DNA of 38,169 nt from a virus. A program made the position numbers and the translations under genes. The notes beneath the pieces are model-generated. The model saw only the letters and a list, made by a program, of their open reading frames with translations. It had not been told where the DNA came from and made no database searches. Positions within the stretch are counted from its first letter, which is position 1. The number at the start of each line of letters is the position of its first letter. This document shows, one piece after another, positions 21,561 to 29,667 of the stretch. The DNA lies in the IMG/VR virus record IMGVR_UViG_3300028883_001008, positions 1-38,169 of that record. The stretch is one strand, 5' to 3'.

Positions 21561-23305
21561 GAACCGCGCAAGTCGTCGTTCAGCCCGTGAGGGAAATCGG
21601 GGATTACCGATATCACCAATACGCAGAGGATGTATTATCCGGGAAAATTGTGGCGTGCAAGTGGGTAAAGCTTGCTGCCGAGCGGTTCATCAATGATCTC
21701 GACTGGCAGGATGATGAGGACTTTCAGTTTTACTTTGATGAGACTGATGCTCAACTGGCCGTCGACTTTTTTCCTATGTTTCTCCGGCACCACCAGGGAG
21801 ACCTGACCGGAGAGCCGCTCTTTCTCGAGCCCTGGGAACAGTTCATCATTGCCAACATCTACGGCTGGAAGCGGAAGGATAATAACCTGAGGCGCTTTCG
21901 GAAAGTTTACATTTCTGTTGCCAGGAAAAACGGAAAATCGGCGGTCGCCGGAGGGATCGGCATCAAAGGCCTCTGCCTCGATGGAGAAGGCGGTCCGCGG
22001 GTAGTGTGTGCCGCCACAAAACGCGCCCAGGCGCGGATAGTCTGGGACTCTGTTGCAGCTACCCTGGAGCAGAACCCGGAACTCATGCGGGAATTCGGAA
22101 TCAATATCTCCAAGTCCGTGAACGCCACCAGGATCTGGCTATCCACCGGTCTTGCCGACTTCATCCCGCTCGGACAGGACAGCAAAACCGAGGACGGACA
22201 TAATATTCACGTCGGAATCATCGATGAGTACCATGAGCATCCGGACGACAAAATGGTCGGTGTCGTTCAGACCGGCATGGGATCCCGCTCCCAGCCACTG
22301 TTATTCATCATCACCACCGCCGGCTTCGACATTCAGTCGCCTGCATATGAGGAAGAAAAATATCTGCAGCGGATACTCGAAGGAGTAGTCCGGGATGATT
22401 CGTATTTCGGTATGATCTTCACACTCGACGAGGGGGACGACTGGCGGGACCGGTCGGTGTGGATCAAAAGCAACCCGAATCTCTATGTCGGAAAACAGAT
22501 AAGTCAGATTGAAAATCTTATAACCGAGGCAGAGAACAAGCCCTCCACAAAACTACAGGTCCTCACGAAGGAGCTCAATGTCTGGACTCAATCTCTGAGC
22601 GCATGGATCGAATATGAGAAATGGAAACTCTGTAATTCAGGCGTGATAGATGAAAATGATCTGTCCGGAAGAGTATGTTATGCCGCACTCGACTCGTCCA
22701 TGACTCGAGATCATACAGTCGTTACCTACGCTTTCCCGCCTGCAGCCTCCGGTGAAAAGTGGAAGTACATTCACAGAATTTGGGTACCTGCGGAAAGCCT
22801 GGAAGAAAAGTCGGTCCAGGACGGAGTGCGGTATTTCGACTGGCTGAATGCCGGATATATCAGCTACCCGGGCGAGACAATCATCCGCTCCGAGGTTGAG
22901 GCACAAATCAGGGAGGATATGGAAAAGTTCGATGTCCGCGAGCTTTCCTTTGACCGCTACGGAGATGCGCAGCCGATCGCCATGAGCCTCGAAGAGGACG
23001 GCCTACCGGTAGTGATGTTCCCGCAGTCCGCGAAAGAGTTTACCGCCCCGACGAACGAGTTTGAACGGCTGGTGCTCGGCCAGGAAATGGAGCACGGCGG
23101 TAACCCGGTGATGGATTTTTATGTGCTTTCGGCCCATATCTACGAGGGACCGAACGATACGAGAAAACCGGTTAAGCATAAACGGGGCGATGATACCAGC
23201 AGGATCGATGGTGTCATTACTTCGATCATGGCGACATGGAGAGGGCTTATTTCTCAGGCGAACGGTCCTTCTGTATACGAGGAAAGGGGAGTTCGGACCT
23301 TATGA
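21557..23305 (+). CDS. terL: Terminase large subunit
   Basis: A 582-residue packaging ATPase and nuclease of the Terminase_1 (HK97-like) type. Walker A VARKNGKS is at residues 121-128 and Walker B VGIIDEYHE at 219-227. The coupling segment FIITTAGFD follows. The C-terminal nuclease domain shows acidic residues in CYAALDSSMTRDHT and LSFDRYGDAQ, consistent with an RNase-H fold. Full length and apparently intact. Coupled to portal by ATGA. Confidence 0.95.
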   Translation: MRTAQVVVQPVREIGDYRYHQYAEDVLSGKIVACKWVKLAAERFINDLDWQDDEDFQFYFDETDAQLAVDFFPMFLRHHQGDLTGEPLFLEPWEQFIIANIYGWKRKDNNLRRFRKVYISVARKNGKSAVAGGIGIKGLCLDGEGGPRVVCAATKRAQARIVWDSVAATLEQNPELMREFGINISKSVNATRIWLSTGLADFIPLGQDSKTEDGHNIHVGIIDEYHEHPDDKMVGVVQTGMGSRSQPLLFIITTAGFDIQSPAYEEEKYLQRILEGVVRDDSYFGMIFTLDEGDDWRDRSVWIKSNPNLYVGKQISQIENLITEAENKPSTKLQVLTKELNVWTQSLSAWIEYEKWKLCNSGVIDENDLSGRVCYAALDSSMTRDHTVVTYAFPPAASGEKWKYIHRIWVPAESLEEKSVQDGVRYFDWLNAGYISYPGETIIRSEVEAQIREDMEKFDVRELSFDRYGDAQPIAMSLEEDGLPVVMFPQSAKEFTAPTNEFERLVLGQEMEHGGNPVMDFYVLSAHIYEGPNDTRKPVKHKRGDDTSRIDGVITSIMATWRGLISQANGPSVYEERGVRTL

Positions 23306-24561
23306 GAGAGAGGGTGACACTAAAAGACAGATTCTCCGCATTCTTCAATCCAAAAGCCGGATCGCTTGAAATACTGCGGGAAATGCTGACTTCGACCAAC
23401 AGTTCTGCAGGTATACCGGTAAATGAGACTACAGCTATGCGGGTGTCGGCTTTTTTCGCGGCTGTACGGGTTTTAACCGAATCCGTTGCCTCTCTCCCGC
23501 TCGAGCTATACCGAAGACTTCCCGATGGTGGTAAATACCGTGAGGTAAAAGACAGAAGATATCGACTGCTTCATACACAGCCCAACAGCTGGCAGACAAG
23601 TTTTGAGTTCAGAGAAATGCTTACCTATCACGTGATCATGCGAGGTAATGGATATGCATATATTTCACGCGGTCGAGATGGTCAGGTACGGGAGCTCATC
23701 CCCATGCACCCCGACAAAACGCTGGTTGAACAGGATCGGCTGTACCGTCTGAAGTATACCTACAGCCCAAAGGATGCATCGCCGGTAGATCTGGATCAGA
23801 GTGAAGTACTTCACATCCGAGGGCTGTCCATCGACGGGTTTACCGGAGTGAGTCTGCTTACCTGGGCGCGGGAGGTCATAGGGGGAGCGCTCGGGCAGCA
23901 GGAGCACGGAAACCGTTTGTGGAAAAACGGTGCGAATCCCGGGATAGCACTAAAACATCCGGGGAAGCTAAACGACGAGGCCTACAGACGTCTTAAAGAG
24001 AGCTGGGATGCAAACTATTCCGGCGCGAGCAATTCGGCTAAAACCGCAATCATTGAAGAGGGCATGAGTATAGAGCGGATAGCAATGACGAGCGAGGACG
24101 CTCAATTCATCGAAAGCAGAAAGTTCAGCCGTTCTGAGATAGCGGGTGTTACCCGCGTTCCGCCGCATATGATCGGGGACCTTGAGCGGGCCACTTTCAG
24201 CAATATAGAACACCAGGACCTGGCATTCGTGAAACATAGCCTCCGGCCATGGCTTGTCCGCTGGGAGCAGGCTATTCTGCGCGATCTGATCAGACAGCCG
24301 GATCTGATTGCAGAGTTCAACATAGATGGACTTGCCCGCGGGGATCTGAAGAGCAGATACGAGGCGTATGCGATAGGCCGTAACTGGGGATGGCTCAGTG
24401 TGAACGATATCCGGGAAAAAGAAAACATGAATCCGGTGGAAGAGGGAGATGAATACTTACGGCCGCTGAACATGCAGCCGGCGGGAGAGGAGGTTCCGGA
24501 GACACTCAAGACCAGGACAGGAACGTCCAACCCACTGGAAGGAGTAAATGATGAAGAATAG
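23302..24561 (+). CDS. Portal protein, HK97 family
   Basis: A 419-residue portal that forms the ring through which DNA enters the head. Start ATG 23302 overlaps the terL stop; an earlier in-frame ATG lies inside terL and is not used. Diagnostic segments are VRVLTESVASLPLELYRR, LPNSWQTSFEFREML (here QPNSWQTSFEF), GNGYAYISRGRDGQV, VLHIRGLSIDGFTGVS and the later IAGVTRVPPHMIGDLERATFS. The C-terminus carries a low-complexity tail. Confidence 0.93.
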   Translation: MRERVTLKDRFSAFFNPKAGSLEILREMLTSTNSSAGIPVNETTAMRVSAFFAAVRVLTESVASLPLELYRRLPDGGKYREVKDRRYRLLHTQPNSWQTSFEFREMLTYHVIMRGNGYAYISRGRDGQVRELIPMHPDKTLVEQDRLYRLKYTYSPKDASPVDLDQSEVLHIRGLSIDGFTGVSLLTWAREVIGGALGQQEHGNRLWKNGANPGIALKHPGKLNDEAYRRLKESWDANYSGASNSAKTAIIEEGMSIERIAMTSEDAQFIESRKFSRSEIAGVTRVPPHMIGDLERATFSNIEHQDLAFVKHSLRPWLVRWEQAILRDLIRQPDLIAEFNIDGLARGDLKSRYEAYAIGRNWGWLSVNDIREKENMNPVEEGDEYLRPLNMQPAGEEVPETLKTRTGTSNPLEGVNDEE

Positions 24562-25384
24562 CTGGTATGAGATCAAATCTCAGAACGGAACCGTTGAGAT
24601 AGACATCTATGATGAGATTGGAGGGTGGGGAATATACGCCGCCGACTTCAAGAGAGAACTTGATGAGATTGCCTCAAAAGGCGGTGATATTGTTCTGAAT
24701 CTCAATTCTCCTGGAGGTGATGTATTTGAAGGGGTGGCGATCTACCATGCAATCAGTCGGTATCGGGATCGGCTCTCAGTAACCATTACAGGAGTTGCCG
24801 CCTCAATTGCCTCTGTGATCGCTCTTGCCGGGAACCGGCTGGTCATGCCGCATGGAACGTTCCTCATGATTCACGAACCATGGACGATTGTGCTTGGTAC
24901 TGCGGAGGTCCTTCGGCAGCGGGCGAAAACTCTCGATCAGATCAGAGATGAGATGGTGGGAATCTATGAAGAGCGCAGTAAGCTGTCTCGGGAAGAACTC
25001 CTTGATGCGATGGCAGAGGAGACCTGGTATTCCCCTGACGAGGCATTTCAGGCCGGATTTGCTGATGCAATAGAAGACTATGGAGATATTGCCGCTAAGT
25101 CATTCAATTGGCGGAATTATGGATATCATCGGGTGCCGCAGCCGCTCTGGGAAGCCAGGCGGCGGGCAGTGGCGCCGAAAACAGAGCGTGAGCTCGAGGA
25201 AAGCCTTGTGGCTCTCGGGTTCAGCAAAAAGCAGGCAGAGCGAATTTCAAGTCAAGGTTATAGTGCCCTGCAGGGGGACCCTGCATCGGCCGGCAGCCAG
25301 GGGGATCCTGGCGCAATAGCACAGGGATTTCGTGAGCTTGCTCAACTTTACAGCGAAGGAGGATCTAATGGATCCGGAAATTAA
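24551..25384 (+). CDS. ClpP-like prohead maturation protease
   Basis: A 277-residue capsid maturation protease of the S14/ClpP type. LNLNSPGGDVFEGVAIYHAI gives the oxyanion region, Ser85 in ITGVAASIAS is the nucleophile, and His108 in MIHEPW completes the dyad. The C-terminal part resembles a scaffold-like linker. ATG 24551 has the better spacing (6 nt after AGGAG); ATG 24548 is one codon upstream. It overlaps the portal at its start and the capsid gene at its end by 17 bp. Confidence 0.92.
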   Translation: MKNSWYEIKSQNGTVEIDIYDEIGGWGIYAADFKRELDEIASKGGDIVLNLNSPGGDVFEGVAIYHAISRYRDRLSVTITGVAASIASVIALAGNRLVMPHGTFLMIHEPWTIVLGTAEVLRQRAKTLDQIRDEMVGIYEERSKLSREELLDAMAEETWYSPDEAFQAGFADAIEDYGDIAAKSFNWRNYGYHRVPQPLWEARRRAVAPKTERELEESLVALGFSKKQAERISSQGYSALQGDPASAGSQGDPGAIAQGFRELAQLYSEGGSNGSGN

Positions 25385-26573
25385 AGCTGCAATAGAAGAG
25401 CAGAAAAAAGCCTGGAAAGCATTCCAGGATGCAAACGACGAACGGCTTAAGAAGATTGAAGCCGGAGATCTGCAGGGACTCGTTGATTTGAACGCGAAGA
25501 TCGAAAAAATCCAGGCCGCCCTGGATGAGAACGCGAAAGTGATCGAGCGGGTCGGGGAAATCGAAAACAACATCAACAAGATGGAGCTCGGCGGAGCCGG
25601 CGGCACCAGGGTGTTGGACAAAGCATTCAATGCCTATATGCGCACCGGCGACGAAAGCGAGTTCAAAGCCGCTGCAACAGTGCAGGTGGATCCGGACGGC
25701 GGGTGGCTTGTTCCCGAGAACGTCAGTCAGGATATCATCCGTGTTGCTCAGGACGTGAACGCTATGCGGCAGCTGGCAGCCGTCCAGCCGATCAGCAACG
25801 GCCGATCCTATGTCGAGTTCGTCACCAAAAGCGGTGCCGCCGCAGCATTCGTGGGTGAGACCGGATCGAGGAGCGAAACCGATTCTCCCGAGCTTGCCCG
25901 GATCGAAACCGTTGCCCACGAGATGTACTCCAACCCGAAGGCGAGCCAGCAGCTTCTCGATGATGCTGCAATCGATATAGGTCAGTGGCTGGTGGATGAG
26001 GTCGGAATCGCATTTGCAGAAGCCGAAGGCGAGGCGTTCATCACGGGAAGTGGCGTGAATGAACCAATGGGGCTGTTGAGCTACACCACGGTAGCTGACG
26101 CAAGTTATGCCTGGGGTAAGCTCGGGTATATCGCAACCGGCAAAGCCGCGGACTGGGCCGATACCGATCCTGAGAAGAAGCTCATCGACCTCGTGCATGC
26201 CCTGAAAGCAAAGTACCGCAACGGAGCTGCCTGGATGATGAACCGCAGCACTCTTGGTGCGATCCGGAAGTTCAAAACGGACTACACCGGATATCTGTGG
26301 CAGCCCTCTCTCCAGGCCGGACAGCCTTCACAGCTGCTCGGATACCCGGTCTATGAGGAAGACAACATGCCTGACGTTGCATCGGCCGGCAACCTTGCGG
26401 TCGCCTTCGGCAACTTCAAAGCTGGGTATCGTGTTGTTGATCACGTCACGATTCGTGTCCTCCGCGATCCATACAGTGCAAAGCCGTATGTGAGCTTCTA
26501 CACCACCAAGCGTGTCGGTGGCGGAGTTCGTAATTTCGAAGCCATCAAGGTCCTGAAGACCGCGGCAAGCTAA
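25368..26573 (+). CDS. Major capsid protein, HK97 fold
   Basis: A 401-residue capsid protein. ATG 25368 follows GGAGG by 5 nt. The first ~95 residues are a coiled-coil delta/scaffold domain (IKAAIEEQKKAWKAFQDAN, LNAKIEKIQAALDENAKVIE), probably removed by the protease. The HK97 fold follows (GGWLVPENVSQDIIRVAQD, KASQQLLDDAAIDIGQWLVDE, FITGSGVNEPMGLL, and the C-terminal FGNFKAGYRVVDH ... RDPYSAKPYV). Confidence 0.95.
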   Translation: MDPEIKAAIEEQKKAWKAFQDANDERLKKIEAGDLQGLVDLNAKIEKIQAALDENAKVIERVGEIENNINKMELGGAGGTRVLDKAFNAYMRTGDESEFKAAATVQVDPDGGWLVPENVSQDIIRVAQDVNAMRQLAAVQPISNGRSYVEFVTKSGAAAAFVGETGSRSETDSPELARIETVAHEMYSNPKASQQLLDDAAIDIGQWLVDEVGIAFAEAEGEAFITGSGVNEPMGLLSYTTVADASYAWGKLGYIATGKAADWADTDPEKKLIDLVHALKAKYRNGAAWMMNRSTLGAIRKFKTDYTGYLWQPSLQAGQPSQLLGYPVYEEDNMPDVASAGNLAVAFGNFKAGYRVVDHVTIRVLRDPYSAKPYVSFYTTKRVGGGVRNFEAIKVLKTAAS

Positions 26574-26584
26574 GGAGGAATGCT

Positions 26585-27007
26585 ATGCGTGACATACACA
26601 ATAATATTGCCGTTGCCGAGGCAATAGAGCCGAAGGTTCATACCAGCGATAATACTCCAGCAGCTGTTGATCTGCAGGGGTATGAATCTGCCGAGATCGC
26701 ACTTCATATTGGGATTGGAGGTATCACCTTCTCCGGTACCAATAAAATCGAGTTCAAGCTCACCCACTCAGACGATGACGCCACCTACGAGGCGGTAGAT
26801 ATCGATGATGTGGAGGGGCTCTCGAGCGTTGGTGAGGGAGGCATCGTCGAATCCCTTGTTGCCGCTCATGCCGCCGCCTCTATTACCACCTTCGGGTATA
26901 TCGGAGGTAAGCGGTACCTGAAGCTCCTTGCCGATTTCAGCGGTACCCATGGCACTGGCACTCCGATCAGCGCCGTTGTGATCAAAGGCAATCCCCATCA
27001 GTCTTAA
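26585..27007 (+). CDS. Head-region protein, possible decoration protein
   Basis: A 140-residue protein directly after the capsid gene, with GGAGG 6 nt before the ATG. It is beta-rich (EPKVHTSDNTPAAVDLQGYES, AEIALHIGIGGITFSG, KRYLKLLADFSG) with short hydrophobic strands and no membrane span. Position and fold suggest a head decoration or stabilising protein; this is inference. Confidence 0.65.
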   Translation: MRDIHNNIAVAEAIEPKVHTSDNTPAAVDLQGYESAEIALHIGIGGITFSGTNKIEFKLTHSDDDATYEAVDIDDVEGLSSVGEGGIVESLVAAHAAASITTFGYIGGKRYLKLLADFSGTHGTGTPISAVVIKGNPHQS

Positions 27008-27017
27008 AGGCTGATAT

Positions 27018-27037
27018 GCGGGGCCTTCGGGCCCCGC
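27018..27037 (+). terminator. Stable hairpin with UUCG loop in head operon
   Basis: GCGGGGCC and GGCCCCGC form a perfect 8-bp stem closed by the extra-stable tetraloop TTCG. No T-run follows, so it is more likely an RNA-stabilising or partial attenuating hairpin after the highly expressed capsid genes than a full terminator. Confidence 0.55.
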
Positions 27038-27054
27038 TGCTATGAGGTGATGAG

Positions 27055-27606
27055 ATGGCAGACCTGACTACCTGGACGACAGTAAAAGAGATACTCGATA
27101 TAGACGACTCTCGGCAGACCGAAGCGGAGCGGTTGATCACTGTCGCCTCACAGAGGGCTGAGAACTATACCCGCCGGATCCTCGCTGCAGCGGATGTGAC
27201 GAAATACTATCATGGCAATGGCCAGGTTCTTCTCATGCTCGATCAATGGCCGGTAAACAGCATCACGAGTGTGCATATAGATCAGGATATGGACTGGGAG
27301 GATGCCGATGAGGTGACGGATTATAAAATTCGATCGGAGATAGGCGCTCTTTACCGGTCGGCATATTGGCCCGCCGGTCAGTTCAATATCAAGGTGGCTG
27401 GTAACTTCGGATTCGAGACGGTCCCGTCCGATCTGGAAGAGTCCATAATTCAACTGGTTGGATACTGGCTTGATTCTCCAACCGTGGGATGGATCGGATC
27501 TGGAAACCTGGAGGATGGCGGTTATCAGACACGATACATTGGTGCAGGCGACCTTCCGTTCCAAATACGCCAGGTGTGGGATCTATACAGGAAGGTGATG
27601 ATATGA
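27055..27606 (+). CDS. Head-tail connector, gp6-like
   Basis: A 183-residue adaptor protein of the HK97 gp6 type that sits below the portal ring. The N-terminal helices LTTWTTVKEILDIDDSRQTEAER and VASQRAENYTRRIL, together with YYHGNGQVLLMLDQWPVNSI and the C-terminal LEESIIQLVGYWL, are typical. It follows the capsid-region hairpin and overlaps the next gene by ATGA. Confidence 0.82.
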   Translation: MADLTTWTTVKEILDIDDSRQTEAERLITVASQRAENYTRRILAAADVTKYYHGNGQVLLMLDQWPVNSITSVHIDQDMDWEDADEVTDYKIRSEIGALYRSAYWPAGQFNIKVAGNFGFETVPSDLEESIIQLVGYWLDSPTVGWIGSGNLEDGGYQTRYIGAGDLPFQIRQVWDLYRKVMI

Positions 27607-27974
27607 GCGGCAAAAGTACAGTGAAGCGCAAGCGAGTGATCCGCAGCTACGCAGGGTTCACCATTGCCTGTGCTCGTCAGGTGATCAAGCCGATTACCGA
27701 AAATGCTTACAAATACACCCTTGAATTTCTCGATAAAAAGGTCACTCACCGGACCTATAACCTGAGAAATGGAATTTCCTATGATATCCGCGGTACTGTC
27801 GGAGCGGTGAAGGCGAAGGCCCCTCATGCCCATCTTATCGAATATGGAGTTCCCAGCAGAAACGTAAAGCCTCGCTCGTTCATTCGATCCGGAAAAAATA
27901 AGGCACTGAGAGAGGCAAAGAACGAGTGGAACGATGCAAAGCGGAGGGCATATGCCGAGAGCGCCAGAGGTTGA
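27603..27974 (+). CDS. HK97 gp10-like tail component
   Basis: A 123-residue protein of the HK97-gp10 family, which joins neck and tail. Basic N-terminus, TYNLRNGISYDIRGTVGAVKAKAPHAHLIEYG (the conserved H..LIE.G segment in two short parts: APHAHLIEYG and SRNVKPRSFIRSG), then a basic helix. Start ATG 27603 overlaps the previous stop. Confidence 0.8.
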   Translation: MSGKSTVKRKRVIRSYAGFTIACARQVIKPITENAYKYTLEFLDKKVTHRTYNLRNGISYDIRGTVGAVKAKAPHAHLIEYGVPSRNVKPRSFIRSGKNKALREAKNEWNDAKRRAYAESARG

Positions 27975-28341
27975 ACTTAAAACGCAGCTTGAAGCAGACT
28001 CCTCACTCATGGCTTCTTTCAGTACGATCTACACCTATGTGCCGCAGAGGACCGCGAAATCACCTTTTGCCGTTGTATCTCTTCTGTCGGATAGTAACGA
28101 GAAAACGTACTTAAGTTATTACGGAGGGGCGGCTGATGTACAGATTGACATTTACTCGAAAGAGCGGGACGGATACAGCCTACGGGCGGAAATGAAGGAT
28201 GCACTCCGGCGAATTCGCGGGGTGTCTGGTGAAATAAAAATCACGTCTGTTGTGGTTACGAATGAACAGGCGTTCGGATTGGAAGATACCGGCCTGTACA
28301 GGTGGGTGATTGATACAACTGTGAATTACACGGAGGTGTAA
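27952..28341 (+). CDS. Tail completion protein (DUF3168-like)
   Basis: A 129-residue protein in the place of the tail terminator gene. ATG 27952 follows GGAGG by 4 nt and lies inside the previous gene's end. MASFSTIYTYVPQRTAKSPFAVV, VQIDIYSKERDGYSLRAEMKDALRR and a C-terminal YRWVIDTTVNYTEV strand pair fit the short DUF3168-type tail-completion proteins. Confidence 0.72.
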   Translation: MPRAPEVELKTQLEADSSLMASFSTIYTYVPQRTAKSPFAVVSLLSDSNEKTYLSYYGGAADVQIDIYSKERDGYSLRAEMKDALRRIRGVSGEIKITSVVVTNEQAFGLEDTGLYRWVIDTTVNYTEV

Positions 28342-28346
28342 ATAAA

Positions 28347-29042
28347 ATGGCAGAAATTGAAAGACTGATAGGCAGTGACGGAAAACTTGTAACCGTTGAC
28401 CTCGGCACTGCATTGGATGGAGACGGGATTCAGGATCTCGACGAGCTCGCAGGAGGAACGTCGGGCGATGGAACTGGCGAAGGCTGGTACAGCGTCTCAG
28501 CGCTTGCAGAGACCTCGGCTCTTCCCAGCGGACTTTCTGTAGGTGATTTGTTCTGGGATGACGGGACTCTTGTTCCTGCTTCCGGCGACTCTGTACAGCC
28601 TCTCGATGAGACGGAGAAATCGGACATATCCAATTTCTCGATTGAGATGAACAAAGCCGAGATTGATGTGACTACCATCAGCGACGGTGTTAAGCGATAC
28701 CGGGCGGGAAAAACCGACATGACCGGTAGTTTAGAGGGAATCACTGAGATCGGAGTAACAACTGCAGCCGGATATGTGCTCAACAATTTCATCAGGGTGA
28801 TCGAACAGGCAACCGATGGGTCGGTGACGGTGAATGAGATCGACGACAGCCCGATCTACCTGAAGGGTGTAGTTCAGAAATCGACCGCATCCGGGGAGAA
28901 AGAAGCTTTCATCTGGGCAAAGGTATCGATTCTTTCCACCAGTCTCGGTGCCGGCGGCGAGGATGCACAGAGCTTCAGCGGAAATTTCCGGATTGCCCCG
29001 GGAGACCCCGAGCCGACCTTCTATCTGCGTGAGGTGGCTTAA
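28347..29042 (+). CDS. Major tail protein
   Basis: A 231-residue protein that probably forms the tail tube. It is beta-rich and includes SNFSIEMNKAEIDVTTISDGVKRYRAGK in the centre (typical of tail-tube proteins: 'I.VTT..DG..R'), TGSLEGITEIGVTT and a C-terminal AQSFSGNFRIAPGDPEP. Residues ~25-95 form a glycine/serine-rich insertion (LAGGTSGDGTGEGWYS) that may be surface-exposed. It overlaps the next gene by TAATG. Confidence 0.82.
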   Translation: MAEIERLIGSDGKLVTVDLGTALDGDGIQDLDELAGGTSGDGTGEGWYSVSALAETSALPSGLSVGDLFWDDGTLVPASGDSVQPLDETEKSDISNFSIEMNKAEIDVTTISDGVKRYRAGKTDMTGSLEGITEIGVTTAAGYVLNNFIRVIEQATDGSVTVNEIDDSPIYLKGVVQKSTASGEKEAFIWAKVSILSTSLGAGGEDAQSFSGNFRIAPGDPEPTFYLREVA

Positions 29043-29383
29043 TGCCGTCCATCAAAGTAACGCGCGGCGGTGTGTACATACCCGAGCTGTTCAATCAAGG
29101 GCGTAAAGAGGAAGGGAAAATCCGAATTCACTGGCGTTTTCTCTCGTTTCTTGAACAACAGGAATTGCTTGAGTCCGGGGACCTCGAAAAGCCGTTTGCA
29201 TATGAGGGTAAGATCACTGCCGCGATGATTACAAAAATTGAAAACCTGTCAATTGACGACGGGCAGGAGGAGCGTGGTATCACTACCGGTGAGCAGCTTC
29301 TCACCGAGCCGACACTCGAAAGTCTTTCCATGGAGGTGTGGTTACATCTGAGAAAACAGACGGCGGTAGATAAAAAAAAATAA
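29042..29383 (+). CDS. Tail assembly chaperone, short form (G-like)
   Basis: A 113-residue protein that by position is the G-type chaperone which loads the tape measure. It ends DKKK at a run of nine A (29372-29380) directly before TAA, where ribosomes may slip -1 into the next frame. It is acidic with a helical C-terminus (LESLSMEVWLHLRKQ). Confidence 0.8.
   Translation: MPSIKVTRGGVYIPELFNQGRKEEGKIRIHWRFLSFLEQQELLESGDLEKPFAYEGKITAAMITKIENLSIDDGQEERGITTGEQLLTEPTLESLSMEVWLHLRKQTAVDKKK
29372..29380 (+). promoter_or_regulatory. A9 slippery site for -1 frameshift
   Basis: Nine A at 29372-29380 fulfil the A AAA AAA heptamer on the zero frame, immediately before the stop TAA. Slipping back one base continues AAA AAA ATA ACG ATC GGC and opens the T-extension. 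Confidence 0.8.
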
Positions 29384-29667
29384 CGATCGGCGTGCAGCTC
29401 TGGAAACAGGGCCACGCTGAGGCTAAAGTTTACCGGCAAATTGGTGACGGTAGGCTGGGAGTGAAAATTGATGGGAAGCTGCATACGGTGTGGAGGTCGG
29501 AAGTTAAGAATTACTGTGATGATTATTTCTGGTCTGCACTCCAGTTGTGGTATAGGTGGCGCCTGTTCGGCTCTCTTCCTTTTGTAGGGAACAGGGGGTG
29601 GGCTGAAGAACAGGCGAGGATTATTCATATTATTGAGGCGGTGGAAGAAGGTTATGCCGGTAGCTGA
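29384..29667 (+). CDS. Frameshift extension of tail chaperone (GT-like)
   Basis: The frame after the slip encodes about 95 residues: TIGVQLWKQGHAEAKVYRQIG, WRSEVKNYCDDYFWSALQLWYRW, IIHIIEAVEEG. It has no Shine-Dalgarno of its own (the nearest GTG, 29392, follows only AACGATCGGC), so it is probably made only as the G-T fusion. Such fusions at a few percent are standard in lambda-like tails. The end overlaps the tape-measure start. Confidence 0.72.
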
